Part shown: positions 1 through 12,800 of the stretch, one piece after another
How positions within the stretch are numbered: position 1 is the first letter of the stretch
Layout of the letters: every line of letters begins with the position of its first letter
Source: Edaphochlamys debaryana
Taxonomy: Eukaryota > Chlorophyta > Chlorophyceae > Chlamydomonadales
Assembly (NCBI GenBank): GCA_016858145.1
Contig: JAEHOE010000017.1
Location: 558,001-622,000, forward strand
Direction of reading: 5' to 3'
DNA length: 64,000 bases
Made by a program: the position numbers and the translations under genes
Notes under the pieces: generated by a model
What the model was told of the DNA's origin: nothing
Seen by the model: only the letters and a program-made list of their open reading frames with translations
Databases searched by the model: none

Positions 1-1
1 G

Positions 2-334
2 GTGGAGCGGGATGCGCTCGGAAGCCTCGAAGGAGCCCCCGGGGGGCGACGTGAAGGTTCAGGGACGGGGACGGGCCGGAGGAGGCTGGGTGAACGGCTG
101 CAAGGCGCTTGGCGGGCTGTGATCGACCGATGGCTGTCGGGGCAAAGCGCGGGGGTGGTTCGGGCCGGCGGGGTGTCCGAGCAGGGGGCGCCGGTGCGGC
201 TGGACGGCCGCAGCGCGACGGCGCTGGTGGCTGCGGGCGAGCGGCTGGGGTGCGGCGACCGCAGGGCGTTGGCGGCGCTGGGGGAGGAGGTGGCGGAGGC
301 GCTGGCGGAGGCGAGCGGCCGGGAAAAGGTGTAG
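2..334 (+). CDS. Possible 3' end of a gene cut by the window edge
   Basis: An open frame enters from the left edge and stops at 332-334. The peptide ends in an Ala/Glu-rich helical stretch (GEEVAEALAEASGREKV). I do not recognise it. No splice site or neighbour decides whether it is a terminal exon or a chance frame in GC-rich DNA, where several other frames are also open. From 335 to 1005 I see no convincing gene. Confidence 0.2.
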   Translation: MERDALGSLEGAPGGRREGSGTGTGRRRLGERLQGAWRAVIDRWLSGQSAGVVRAGGVSEQGAPVRLDGRSATALVAAGERLGCGDRRALAALGEEVAEALAEASGREKV

Positions 335-1005
335 TTGGGACGCAGCTGTAGGTGGGTGGGTGGGCAAGCGGTCCTGGGAGGCAGGCGTACGGGCAGGCAA
401 TGAAGGATTCGCGACGCGCGAAAGCGGCAGGGAAGGTGCTGCTGCGAAGGACGATTGTGAAAGAGGCTAGGGGAAGGCTTGCAGGGCGGGATGTGAGCTA
501 GGCTGGCCGCTGGCGCGGGGATAGATGAAGGCGGGCTGGGGGACCACGGGCCTGGTCGACACCAGTTGCGGCCCTGGCGTCGGGGTGCAGCGGGGCATGC
601 TTGTGTTGCGCCATGTGTTCTCCCAGGTTCCACCGAGCCCCGGCCACCCGAGGTTGCGAAGTGAACAATAGGAACGCAGGCTGGGAGAGGTGCTCCCGGG
701 CACACGGGGCTCTCCGCCAAGGTCTCCTCGTCGAAACCCCAGCACGTTCAGTACCGCACCACCAATTGTATTTAAGCGTAGCATACGCACATTACGACAG
801 CAGAATCTGAAGCCCCGAATTGTGTCAGAGCCTCCTGCAGCTGAGCCCTGCAGTTCTTCCAGCACGCGACACCGACAGCACTACGCTCAGGCCAGGCCAT
901 TGTTTGTCATGACACTCAGGAGCTGAGCCTTAAGACAGTCTGGGGATCAGTTGGGTGTCAGTCCGTCACCTGCCCCCTCTCCCAGCGGTTGCGCGCGCCT
1001 GTCGC

Positions 1006-2419
1006 TCAGTACGTGCGAATGCTCCCGTCCGCCAGCCCCGCCGCCTCCTCGGGCGTGCTCTCACGCCCCAGCACGGCGTTGCGGTGCGGGAAGCGGCCCC
1101 AGCGGGCGATCAGGTCCCGGTGGCCCTCCGCGTACGACAGAGCCTCACGGCACTTGGCGCCCGCCGCGACGGTGCGGTCGCCTCCCGCCTCGTATTTCTC
1201 TGCGGCGGAGCGATACAGACCCACGCCCTTCTGCGGTGGGGTCCATGTGGGTTGGGGCGGGCGGGAGGGGGAGGAACGGCAGGTCGTGGAGTTGGACGGA
1301 CAACGCAGGGGCAGCGGCCTTGGAACCTGGACTGTGAGGGGGAAATGTGGCCCAGGCGGAGGCGCCATGCCCGTACCTCCTGCACGGCCAGATCCTCGCT
1401 GTGCATGTACGGAAAGTACGAAAAGATCCGCAGGATGGCGGGCAGCTTCTTGTCCGTGCCGCTTGCCTGACGGCGGGGACGAGAGCAGAGATCCTCGACC
1501 AGGGCTGAGCGAGTGTGAGGCTCCACCGGACTAGCAGCCTCAAGACAGCCACAAGCACGGTTGTGTGGCTTAGCTGAACCCACAACCCAGCGCCATTTAG
1601 GCCCCGACAGCAGTGCCGAGGAGCGACCCACCACTGCAAAGTCGGCCCACTCGAGGGCCTTGGTGTCGAGAGAGAAGGCACGGGGGGTGCCCCGGTACGC
1701 GTTCCTACGGTACACGTTTGTGGCAGGTCGAGGATGCTCAGCCCGGAACCGGACGCCACACATGCCCACACCATGTGCATTATTACCTCCTTCCTTACGC
1801 CCGGGGGGCCCCGCACCTGGTGAACTGGTCCATGAGGATGATGCCCGCCACGATGCTGAACATGTCGCCCTGCTTCCAGCTGTCGAAGTCACCGCGGGCA
1901 ATCGCCTCCAGGTCGCAACCAAAGGTTTCCGCGATGTCCTGCAGGTGTGGAGAACGTTGGATGTCAGTTTCAGGAGAGCACGCGAGCCCTTGGCAGGCGC
2001 CTCATGGGGGCGCCCGGGACGCGCGGGAATTTCGGCAGGCCCGTACCTTGTCCACTTCGGGCCCACCGTGGAACCACATGTCCTCGCGGTCTACTGGGAT
2101 GAACGTGTCATCAGCACTCTGGTAGTCCGGCCCGAACCTGCGGTCCCGACACCGCGGCGGTCGAATCCCTGAGCATCGGGTCCAACTCAGAAGGTGACAG
2201 GACGTACACGCGTAGCAAGGTGCCCCACACACTGCAGGTTTACGGGGCTGGGCTTGAATCGGAGCGACTGTTGTGCGTTCGAGCGCGAAAGTCAACTGCC
2301 GCGACCGCTTTGCCGGGGGACTTGGTTCGGCACGCCTAAACAGTTACGGCGCACGAGACGCTCTTGTTCGTGGCTTACCAGAAGTCCAGGACGGCTTGCG
2401 AGCGCTCAGGGAACATCAT
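1006..2419 (-). CDS. DUF924 family protein, six exons, 213 aa
   Basis: The biochemical role of the DUF924 family is not established; known members are small all-helical proteins of about 180-200 aa. Exons (minus, high to low): 2419-2379, 2137-2047, 1938-1817, 1704-1632, 1466-1377, 1230-1006. Phases close exactly and give 213 aa. Family landmarks appear in order: VLDFWFGPD formed across the first junction, WFHGGPEVD, IILMDQFTRN, YRGTPRAFSLD, FPYMHSEDLAVQE, and near the C-terminus RWGRFPHRNAVLGRESTPEE. Start: ATG ATG at 2419-2414 sits 11 codons before the FW motif, the usual family spacing; the second ATG or an upstream exon cannot be excluded. It is convergent with nothing nearby, and no regulatory site was recognised. 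Confidence 0.88.
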
Positions 2420-3886
2420 CGCTTGCTTCTGCTGGCTGCACAACCAGGGAGCTCACATCAACGAAGTATTCACCGCTGAGCAGTGCTGTGGCACGCCTGA
2501 CCAGGCTAGTGGTGGCCTGGGCGTGCAGGCACCGCGATGGTGCCGGGGTGGTGCCGGGACAGCTGGCGAGCGAGTGCCTTCATTCCTGCCTTCATTCGGC
2601 TCACCGGGCCCTGCTGACTGGGTGATGTAGTAGTGGGTCACATCCATGACAATGCGCCTGACCTCCAGGGACCAGGGGACGCAGGGGTCGGCCAGGACGT
2701 CCTCCCTGGGCTCAGCCCTGCTCAGCCGGGGAGGGCCGAAACAGCCACCTCTGGCCGGCTCTTCACCGATGGGCGGGCTAGCCCTCCTGCCCTGGGTGCC
2801 TCCCCTTGCCTCTGCAGCTTGCGGGTCGTGGCTCGTGGGCAGGCCATCCTGTCCATGCGCAGTCCATGAGGGCCATCTCGGACAGGCCCAGGCCTCGCCT
2901 GCCCTGGGTGCGCCCAGGCTGCCCTTGGCGGGCCCGTGCACTGCTGGCAGGTGATTTGCTGCACGGAGGCCATCGTGGCCAGAAGGAGCGCTCCGTAATG
3001 AGGGTCATCACCAGCACCAGGCCTGATGGATGCCGCTGACGTCATGGCGGCCCAGGGGGGCCCCGGGCACTGATGAACACTGGCCAGCTCTCCGGGACCC
3101 ATTGATACTCGAGGGCCTTTCGCGCCTTTCCCCTAGCTCCCTTTCCCCCAAGCCCCAACTCGTCGCCCGCGCTGCCTCGCCCCACCTACCCCTCCAACCC
3201 TCCAACCCGGGCCACGGCCCCCGGCCCTCAGCCCCCGGCCTTAGGTTTACTAGGTTGCGGCGTGCTGCTGCGCGCTGCTTGTGGGGCGGAGCGAGGGCCC
3301 CCGGCAGGCGGCGTTGATGTTTTCTGTGTTCTACCCCCGGCAGGTCGGAATGCGTATGAGTGCGTGCCTCACCCCGAAGACGAACAGTAGCATCATAGGA
3401 GCATCATTGCCGACGACGAAGGACACTTAGGGGCCAGCTGGGCCACGGCATTGTGCTGGTGCAGCCATCCCCAGGGTGTCACCCCTGGCCATCCCTAGCC
3501 ATCCGATCTTCAGTGAGGGCCAGTTAGGTGTGCGCAGGGTATACCGGTCTTGCACTTAATGCCTGGGGCATTACAGAGGCTAGGCAGGCGCCGCCCCACA
3601 ACGGCGGCTCGGGCGGGTCGGCCAGGGTTCGTGTCTGCCCGAGTCTGCCAGCCCTACCTACCGGTATGCATGCGGCCGAAGCACACCTCCAGGCATACAG
3701 TCATAGCTGAGGTTAGATGTGTATACATATATGCGTAGCTTGGCACAGCCGGCGGTCACTCTCTAGTTACGTGTATATAAACGTCCATTGATTCCCAAGC
3801 CCAAAATGGCGTTGCTAGCAGGCATACTGCCTGGCCCTGCTGATACAAGCTTACTGCAATGCTAGGGCTAGGCGGCAGTGTCAAGC
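2420..3886. other. Intergenic, with one unassigned exon-like stretch
   Basis: No gene model could be closed. On the minus strand about 2710-2600 reads like coding sequence (LEVRRIVMDVTHYYITQSAG followed by a GTGAGC donor), and about 3050-2940 has another short peptide-like stretch (LLATMASVQQITCQQC). Neither matches a family I know, and no start or frame-compatible partner was found. The last 170 bases are AT-richer and hold the receptor A promoter. Confidence 0.3.
3774..3780 (+). promoter_or_regulatory. TATA-like box upstream of receptor kinase A
   Basis: TATATAA in a locally AT-rich patch 107 bases before the copy A start codon. The position fits a core promoter with a short 5' leader. No equivalent box was seen before copy B. 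Confidence 0.4.
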
Positions 3887-6800
3887 ATGCGCCGACGCGT
3901 CTTCTTCGCAGCGGCAGTACTACTTTTGTCCCTTGCTGAAGCCCAGGCGCAGCAGAAGTCAATCAGTGAGCTTGGACATATGTTTATTCCGGGCAGCAGG
4001 CCCGCTTCACATAAAACTCCCCCTTGCATAACCTAAGTTTCGGCCACCCCTTCGCGTTTCTGGCCCTAGCAACTGCCCCAGCGCTCTTCTCGGTCGGTGG
4101 CGAGCCTTATGCCCTGTACCTGCAACCGCTTCCGTATGACCAAGCGGTGGCGACATGCGCCTCTTCGGTGCTGCTGCCGGGGCGTGCCGCCCTGCTCCCG
4201 GCGGCCATGCTTTTGGCCACCATGCCCCGCTTCAGCGCCGAGCAGCCCGCGACTGCGACTGTGAGCCCACGTACCGCAGCTGATGGTTAAAGCACCCTGG
4301 CTTGCTGACTGGGGGGCTAGACGCGGGTAGCTAGCTGCTTACTTCCTTGCCCCACAACGATCCTCTTCCTCCGCCCCCTCCTTCACCCCCCCTCTTCCGC
4401 TTCCCCCCTCCCGCCCCGCTAGGCTCTGCTCAACTCGCTAGCCGAGGCGGCGGCGGCAGGCGGTGCCGTGCAGGAGCGCTGGGCTCTGTGGCTTTGGGAC
4501 GAGTGAGTTGGCCGGCAGGTTGTTGTGTTGGACTAGCGTGGTTGGCGTTTGACGGCCGGCGAACTGTGTGCCCTGCGTGCCCGCCCACCATCCAGGTACC
4601 ACCCATGCGTGGCAGCTCGCTACGTGCCTGGGCGGGACACGGCCCTCGGAGGGGACACATGGGTCGTCATAGACCGGCCCTGCGCTTGGAAGCTTGCCTT
4701 CGTGTGCGCGCGGGAGCAGACCGTGCTTGCGGCGGGGCGGACGGTGAGGGAAGGGCGCGGGACGGGGGCGGCGTGTGGCCCCGTGGGTACCTCTACCTTA
4801 CCATCCGTACTCAGTGCTCACACATTGCGACCTGCCCTCCGCCCGTGCGCAGTCCTCCTCCGCCTGGCACCAGACCTTTCTGGCGAGTCCTGCCAACTCT
4901 GTCCTGCAGCCCAGCCCCTACGCGGTCGGGCCTGTGGGCAGCGGTCTGGAGCTGATAACCTCGGGCCTGGTTATTGGAGACCCCAACCCCTCGGCCGACG
5001 TCACTTTGCCCTTCAGTGACGCCAGCCTCTTTTGGAGTCGTGGTCCCGTGGTCTCGGCCCTGTTCCGGGCCGGTTCCGGCAAGCTGCTGGGGCTGAAGCT
5101 GCTGCGAGAGGCAGACGTGGAGGGCGCATGGGCGCAGTACCGGAACCAGTCGAGGGGGGTACCGGGCGTCTTCGGGTCCGCCAACCCAGGCCTCGACCTT
5201 GGTCAGTGGGGCTGCCTCATCGCTGTGCGACGGACGTCGCACTTGCCATGGCTGCTGTAGCCCACTCCGGAACTGTGCCGTACAGGTCCCTCGTACGAGC
5301 TGTACAACGTGGGTCCGTACAACGATTACGTCATTGCCGTGGAGGTGGGGTGCCCTGCTTTCCCTGCCCTAGGTTCAGCAGGTGGCAAGAGGTCAAGCCG
5401 ATAACGCTATGTCCACGCCCCATGTATACCCACAGGGCTGCTTCCGCGGCTGGGAGGTCGAGACCCTTGTGCTCGTTACCCGCACAGGCCGTCAGCTGCA
5501 GCTGGGCCGCGGGGGCTGCACGCACCGCTTCAGGTAGGTCCGCGCAGGGGCCAGCGCAGGTAGGTGCTCGCAGGGGCCACCGGACTACCCACGTGCCCCC
5601 ACCCCTCCCTCCCTTCCCATCCTCACACTCGGCCCCCCTTGTCCCCAGGGAGGACGCCCCGCCCGGCGGCTACCTGGCCGGGGTGGAGGGTCGGTCGCTG
5701 GACCCCGCGATCGTGGAGGCGGCGGGGGAGATGCTGGGGCTCGGCCGCACACAGGTGGCCTGGATACGGCAGGTGAGAGAGCGTCCCCTCGACTTCCAAC
5801 AAACCAGCTTGCAGCTGTGCACAACACCTCAAGTCGGCCGGCCATTCCCCGCTCCTGGCGCGCAGGTGAAGCTGGTGTGGTCCGCCCCCTCTGTTGCGGG
5901 GCCGCCGTCTTACAGTGTTGTGGAGGCCCCTCGGCCGCGGGAGGCGTACGAGCCCTGCCCTGAGGGTAGCTTCGCGGGTTGCTTCACGCCCTGCCCCGGG
6001 GGGGGCTACCGGAACGAGTCACGCATCTCAGCGCCGGTGGTTAACCAGGTGCGTTGCCGCCCTAGCTCATACAACTGGAAGTTCGGCCTTCTTTTGTGGT
6101 TCTAACTCAATGATTGTTGCGCCTGGGACTGTGGACACCTTGGCGAAAAGGCGCGTGATTCGCAACGTTGACGTGTGCTGGCTGGCTATCAAGGCCCGAG
6201 CCCCTCCCAATGCTTCCTTGGACTGCTCTCCGTATCGCAGGAGCTGGTCAGCACTGTGCCCATCTTCACGGCACGCATGGCTCCCGGCTGGGCTGGGTAC
6301 TGTTTCCGGTGGGGTCCGGGGGACATTGACATCGACTACGTTTGTCCCTCCAATGCTTGCTGTGGGCGCACCTACGGAGGCTTTGACACACCACCTTACA
6401 ACAACTACGACTACCAGACCTGCAACACCACCCTGGATGCCTGCAAGGTGAAGACCATGCGCTCGCTTGTAACGCGCTTCCTTGTGTTTGAGGGGTTGTG
6501 CGGGCGTGCACCTCAGGTCCGCAGTCTGTGGAGGGGGTCCGCGCGCTGCAGCCAGCGGGTGACGCCTACGCCCATGTAGTCGTGTCGCGGGGGTTGCGCT
6601 GGCTATTCAGCAGGGTGTGCCCTTGTGTCTAGGACCCTGCTGCGTTCCTCCTCAGGCCCTTCCATAGCTGTGTAATCAAGGCCTGGCTATCAGGAGGGCT
6701 CCCAGAGAGTTTGGAGCTGCCATCTCACCCCGCTTATCGCGTGCTTCGGCGGCACACTCAAGTACGCCTCCACCCCCTAAACGCAGGCGCGATGCTACCC

Positions 6801-9800
6801 GGCGTACGGCGCTTGCTTCATTCCCGAGAGACCGCTGCTCCAGTTCGTGTCCTCGGCTTCCGTCCGCCCCTCCGTCAACACGCCGGCCTCTGCCGTATTC
6901 ATGGTCAAGACGGATGGCACCCTGTCGTACATTGCTGCCATGTCGTACTGCGCCTCCCTTACTCACCTGGGCCTGACCTGGTCCCTGGTCCCCAGCCAGG
7001 ACGTGCTTGGGTGGGCCGCCAGCGCAGTCACACGCCCAGGGGCGCATGCAGCCATCAGCAGCGCAGGCAAGGAGAGGGGCAGGGCAGGGCAGGGCAGGGC
7101 AGGGCAGGGCAGGGCAGGGCAGGGCAGGGCAGGGCAGGGCAGGGCAGGGCAGGGCAGGGCAGGGCAGGGCAGGGCAGGGCAGGGCAGGGCAGGGCAGGGC
7201 AGGGCAGGGCAGGGCAGGGCAGGGCAGGGCAGGGCAGGGCAGGGCAGGGCAGGGCAGGGCAGGGCAGGGCAGGGCAGGGCAGGGCAGGGCAGGGCAGGGC
7301 AGGGCAGGGCAGGGCAGGGCAGGGCAGGGCAGGGCAGGGCAGGGCAGGGCAGGGCAGGGCAGGGCAGGGCAGGGCAGGGCAGGGCAGGGCAGGGCAGGGC
7401 AGGGCAGGGCAGGGCAGGGCAGGGCAGGGCAGGGCAGGGCAGGGCAGGGCAGGGCAGGGCAGGGCAGGGCAGGGAGGGCATCGTAGCAGATGCCCAAAGC
7501 TGAACAGAGCTCACGTGGCCAGTTCGGACTTGGAAAGCTCTCGTGCTCAATCCGCAGGGTTCTTCTGGATTGCGCAAGACGCCGCCCCCGGTCCTGCGGC
7601 GGGGCCCTCATGCCCTGTGGCGGCGTACGGCCTGCAGTACGGCCGTGACACACGGGCGCACCAGTTCTCTGTGTACCCCTGCGCGTCCGCCGCCTCGGTA
7701 GTGTGTGGGGCCTCGACCGCTCAGAACATGAGCTCTCCGGAACGCACGACTCGAAACGCGTCCCTCCCCTGGGCCCCTGGTGAGACACGGGGGCTGCGGG
7801 GGTGGGGCGCCTTGGGCTTGGGGTGAACACCTGCACACATGTGGGAGAGCCTGTCCTCCGCGTATCTCCCCTCGTGATTGTGCTATCCTCCCCTTTCGCC
7901 ACTGCCTCAGGACCCCACGGGCTCTTTGTCTCTGAGGTCCTGGGGGCGGGTACCTTTGCTCAACGAGCCTGCAACTTCACTCTCGCGGCCCTGCCCCTCA
8001 CCAGCTACGGCAACGGATCCATAACTGAGATCCCCGCCCAGTCCGCCATCCAGCACCGCATCTCGACCATCAGCCTTAGTCATGCCGTACAGGCGTCGAA
8101 CACGACAGATCCCGTGACGGTCCTTACAGCGCTGGCCCTGCGCTGGGAAGGCGAGGGGGCGCCAGAGCCGGCAGTGGCAGGGGACGTGAGCACTGGCGGC
8201 TGGGAGACGCTGGAGTTGGAGGCAGGGGAGACGGTGACCTCTGTCAGTGGGTGTGCCGGCGGCTTTCTAGAGCGTCTTTCCTTCCGCACGAGCCTGGGGC
8301 GGGTGTGGACTCCCGCCTTTCTGGCGTCGTCGCTGTGCAGTGCCCCCTTCAGCCTCGACGCGCCCGCTCGGGGCTACCTGGTTGGCTTCCAGGTATGTGA
8401 CTTGTCTATCGGGGTTGCTTGGCACGTGGGCCCTGGCTCTCCGGTCTGAAAGAAGGCGGGGGGCGCATGTGAACCAGGACTCCTCCTTGGGAGGTTCCGT
8501 GGTCAGCCCCTCATGCCACCTGCGCTCCCCCTCCCCTGCCCCTCTGCAGATCTCGCATGGGCAGTACCTGGAGACGGCACGGCTCGTCTGGGGCACGCCG
8601 CAGCGGGCCACTTCCGCGAGTGACCCGGGGACGGAGGATCTCGCTAGTTCGTTGCTCCAGCCTGCCGCCTCAAGGCCCGCGCAACCAACGGCAGCCTCTC
8701 GCCCGACGGAGCCCTTGCCCCCACCAGCACTCGCGCTCCCACCAGTTCCCATGCCCCGGCCGGTACCCGCACCCCCGCCTCAGCCCGCTCCGAGTAGCTG
8801 GGTCGCCGCTGAACAGGCGGCCAGCTCGGGTGACACCGGCGGAGATGACAATAGCGCCACCACAGCAGCTGCCGTGGGCGGTGCGGTGGCTGGCATCGTT
8901 GTGATCGCGGCGGCCGCGTTGGCAGTGGTGCTGGTCCGCCGGCGCCGCGCCAACAAGGCCGCCGCGAAGAGCGTGGATCTTACTGGTTCAGATCTAAATC
9001 CAGATCTGGGCCAGGACAGTGGATCTGTGGGCGCTGCCGGCGCGGCGGGTGGGGACGTCGAGTCCATCCCTGGCAGCCGCGTGACCCTCGTCGTAGCCGC
9101 TGAGCAGAGCGGCTTGAAGACGGTTTGCGTCACTGGAGGCACAACCAGCGCCACCAGTGGGACCCTGACCCCGACAGACCTGGCCACGGGTACGTGCGGG
9201 CGCTGAGACCTGGGGCTTTGTGGGGGTTGAAATGTGCCAACCGATGGACTCGTGCGGACCTACAATTACACTCCGACCCCTGCCCCCACCTGGCCCCAGG
9301 GCCCGAGCCTGCCCCCAGCCCGGACCCCTTCCTGTCAACTGCTTCGCACATCGTAGACGTAGAGAGCAAGCTGGCCTCCTACATCAGGTGAGAAGCCAGG
9401 TTGAGGCTAGCTATGCCTATTCTGCTACGCTCGGCAACACTACCTCGGCTGACTCACCTGATTGAGCCTGCCGGTTTGAGGCCCGGGGCGTGCCCTGGAC
9501 GGTTGAGGCTAGCTGTGCCGCCTGAGCTGACGATCTCATCATACAATGCCATGCTGACCTCTGCCATGCTGCAGGGTGTTGCATGAGACGCACGGAGGAA
9601 ACCTGGTCGGGGTCGCCCCCGAGGGCGGAGCCGGTAAGGTTACGCACAGCAACCCTTTGCAGTACACTTCTCCGAGCAGTACAAGTTGTACGAGCCATCG
9701 ACAAACTGCCTCCGCAAACATCTGCTAAACGCCTCTATGGGTTTCGACCCGTGTGTACCTGTGTGTGCCGCCAGGGAGCATGGCCAGCCACGGTAGTACC

Positions 9801-12800
9801 GGCGATCCCGAGCTCGGCACGGCCCTCCGTCAGACTGAGGTGCGTGGCGACCATTTGTTGAAGAGGGCCTGCCTGTCGGTCTACGGGACCTGCCTGAACG
9901 TTCCAGCCTGTACGGCATCGCGACGAGCGAGATTATGACATGCATGTGCGGTTCAGCAATCCTGACCGGTACCTCAGTCCCTGACCACCGCCTTTGCCGT
10001 GCCCATGCCTCTCCTCCCCAGGCTGAGCTGGCCCGTTTCCAGGACCAGGCACGGATCACGTGTGTGATCGGCCAGGGCGCCTCAGGGGTGGTGTACCTGG
10101 GTGAGCCGGGGGTCCGGGCGGGCTCGCGCACCCCTGCTGCCCCTGGGCCGCCCAGTGGCGCCACAGTCAGATCCCCCGCTTCACCCTGTCCCTGCCCGGC
10201 TGGCCGCTTGCCTCCATGCCCCCCTTTTGCCCTCCAGGCTCGTGGCGCGGGCTGCGTGTTGCGGTCAAGACGCTGGTGGTGCACGACGCGCTGCTTGGGG
10301 CGCAGGTGGGCAGGGGCTGGGGATGAGGCCCAAGAGGGGTCAGAGGGGGTCCTGGCATGTGCCTCGCTGCCTCTGACTATCCATGCCCACCGCTGCTCCT
10401 CCCCCGCCCCACCCCAGGGCCGCCTCCGGCAGCGGGCCATCCTCGAGGCCGCCATCTCTAAAGCAATGCACGTGAGCCGGGGGGGCCCGGCGTGGGGGAT
10501 CGTCACAGTTAGCCAAGTTCACAACTCAACTCGCCCCCCGCTCCTCTCGCTTCCCGCAGCACCCCAACGTGGTCGCCACGTATGCGGCCGAGGTGTTGCC
10601 CCTCACAGCGCTGGCGGCGGGACAGGTGAGGGCAGGGGGCCGATGGGGGTGAGGGCCGTCGCACCCTCGCTTCGCTTGCATGGTCGACCTCGGCAGCCTC
10701 TCCATACTTTGTCCCTGCCGATCACCTCGCTTCTTGACCTCTTGAGCTCTTGACCCCGCCCACGCCCTCGCCCGCCGCAGGTCCAAGCCAACCCCGCCGG
10801 GAGTGAGGGCGGAGACGGCGGTGAGCAGTGCGACGTGTTCAAGCTTTTCATCATCCAGGTGCGGCAAGGGAGGGGCTGGGTGCGTTGGAGTAAAACCGGT
10901 CTGGACAAGCTGGGTGTCAGCTTCCTCGAAGCTGGAAAAAGGGCTGAGCCCTAGAATGGCTGGGCAGCGGTATATGCGGGCAGGCACGGTACAAAGCGCG
11001 GGGCCGTGTGGCGCGCTCCGCGCGAAGCTTCGGGGGGACAGGGGGCCGAGGATGGACGCGGGGCGAAACACATTTCCACGCCGACCTGCGACAAAGTGTT
11101 GCCCGTACTTCCTCCTCGACGGATCTGAGTGGCAGAAGGTAAGATAGCAGCATCGCGCTCGGTCCGGGCTTGGTCGGCGAGGTCTGGGTCAGACAGAAGT
11201 CGGCACCACAGCCATTCTCGCAACAGCCATGCCCAAACTTGTCGAAACTACCTCGCTCTTAGCTTCAAAATGTTAGTTATTTAACGAAACTAATGTCCGA
11301 AATTCTGTTTGGGCTATAGGTGCGAGCTGGTGCGACTGCCTTGCCAACATGGTTAGTTCGCGTAGGGTGGATAACTTTCCCTGCTCTTAAGCACAAGCGA
11401 TAGGTATAAGGAAAGTAAGGCGCACGGCATCGCGGGCTGGGCACGCAGGCACGCCAACACGGGGGTGAGGCGACGGCGGTGAGCAGTGCGACGTGTTCAA
11501 ACTTTTCATCATCCAGGTGCGGGAAGTATGGGAGGGGCTGGGTACATTGGAGTCACACCGGTCTTACTGATGCCTGTTTTCTGGGCCAGTTAGAAGGCAC
11601 TTATGGGATAAGCCCGAAGGGAAACTGCCAACGTCCGTGTGCCCCCGTCCGCAGGAGTTCTGTGACGTGGGATCCCTCCGCAGCTGCATCGGTGGGTTGG
11701 GCCCGGGGCTGGACCCCCTTGGACCTCTCATGGGCCCCAGCCGGGCTGCACCAAGCTGCAACAATTCGCATCCGCGCGTTTCTTTCCGCCCTCACACTCT
11801 TCCCACCGTACCCACCGTCCCCTCGGCAGACGCCACCGCTGTTGGGAGCGTGGCGGGGGGCGGCGCCTCGGCCCTGTGCGCCCTGAGCCTGGCGCTGGAT
11901 GTGGCGTGTGGAATGGCACACATCCACTCCCAGAACATCGTGCACGGAGACCTGTCATCGGGGGTGAGGTGCAGTATGCCATCTGCGGGGGTGGCTAGGG
12001 TGGAGGCCTGCCGTCAGGTACGCGTGCAGTGTTCGCGGTGCGTGGCCGTACGAACGTCGGACGGGGTGGGGAGCTGTCGGCGGGTGTGGGTCAAGGCAAT
12101 GTGCCGTCAGAGACGCGTGTCGTGTGTGGGCCTGTACGAGGGCAAAGCATGAGCAGGCTATGACGTTGTGCCTTGCCCCTCGCCCCTCCCTCGCCCACAG
12201 AACGTTCTGCTGTCGAGCAACACGGCCTCGGAGGGCGCAGTCGGAGGTGCTGAGGGCAGCGCCCTGCACCCCTTGCGGGGGCTGTGGCGGCCACCTGTGG
12301 TGGGAAAGGTGGCGGACTTTGGGCTCAGGTGGGGCCCGGGTGGGGATAGCAGGAGCTGACGAGCTGACATGTTGCGACCGCGTGAAGCAAGCAACGGCCG
12401 TCAAGTTCCCGATCCCCTTGCTCCGGCCTGCCGGCTTTCCATCGCTTACGCCTCGCAGCGTGCACATGGGCGACGGTCAGACGCACGCGTCCAACCGCTT
12501 CCAGGTGGGAAAGCGGGAACTAAAGCTTTAGTAGTATGTTCAGCTGAGAAGCTTGTGACACTTGGGGGGTTGCAATGCACATGGCTCCCGCATTGATCCC
12601 TCCCCCTCCCCCTTGCACCCTCCCCCGTGCCCCCTCCCCCAGGGCACTCCGCTGTACACGGCCCCGGAGATCCTGCTTCGCGGCCACCTGTCCCCGGCCG
12701 CCGATGTATGGTCGTACGGAGTGCTGCTGCTGGAGCTGTGCCACGGGGAGGGCATCGCACGGGTCCGGGCGAGGGCGGGGCCAGGAGCCGGCCCCGCCAC

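Noticed and set aside
6676..7902. Long ALPCP/RAGQG repeat proteins of 150-400 aa on both strands
   Set aside because: They are translations of the AGGGC microsatellite inside an intron, open in several frames at once.
10818..11535. Transposon with a target-site duplication in receptor A intron 22
   Set aside because: The flanking duplicates are 60-100 bases and no terminal repeats were seen, so a classical insertion is not supported.
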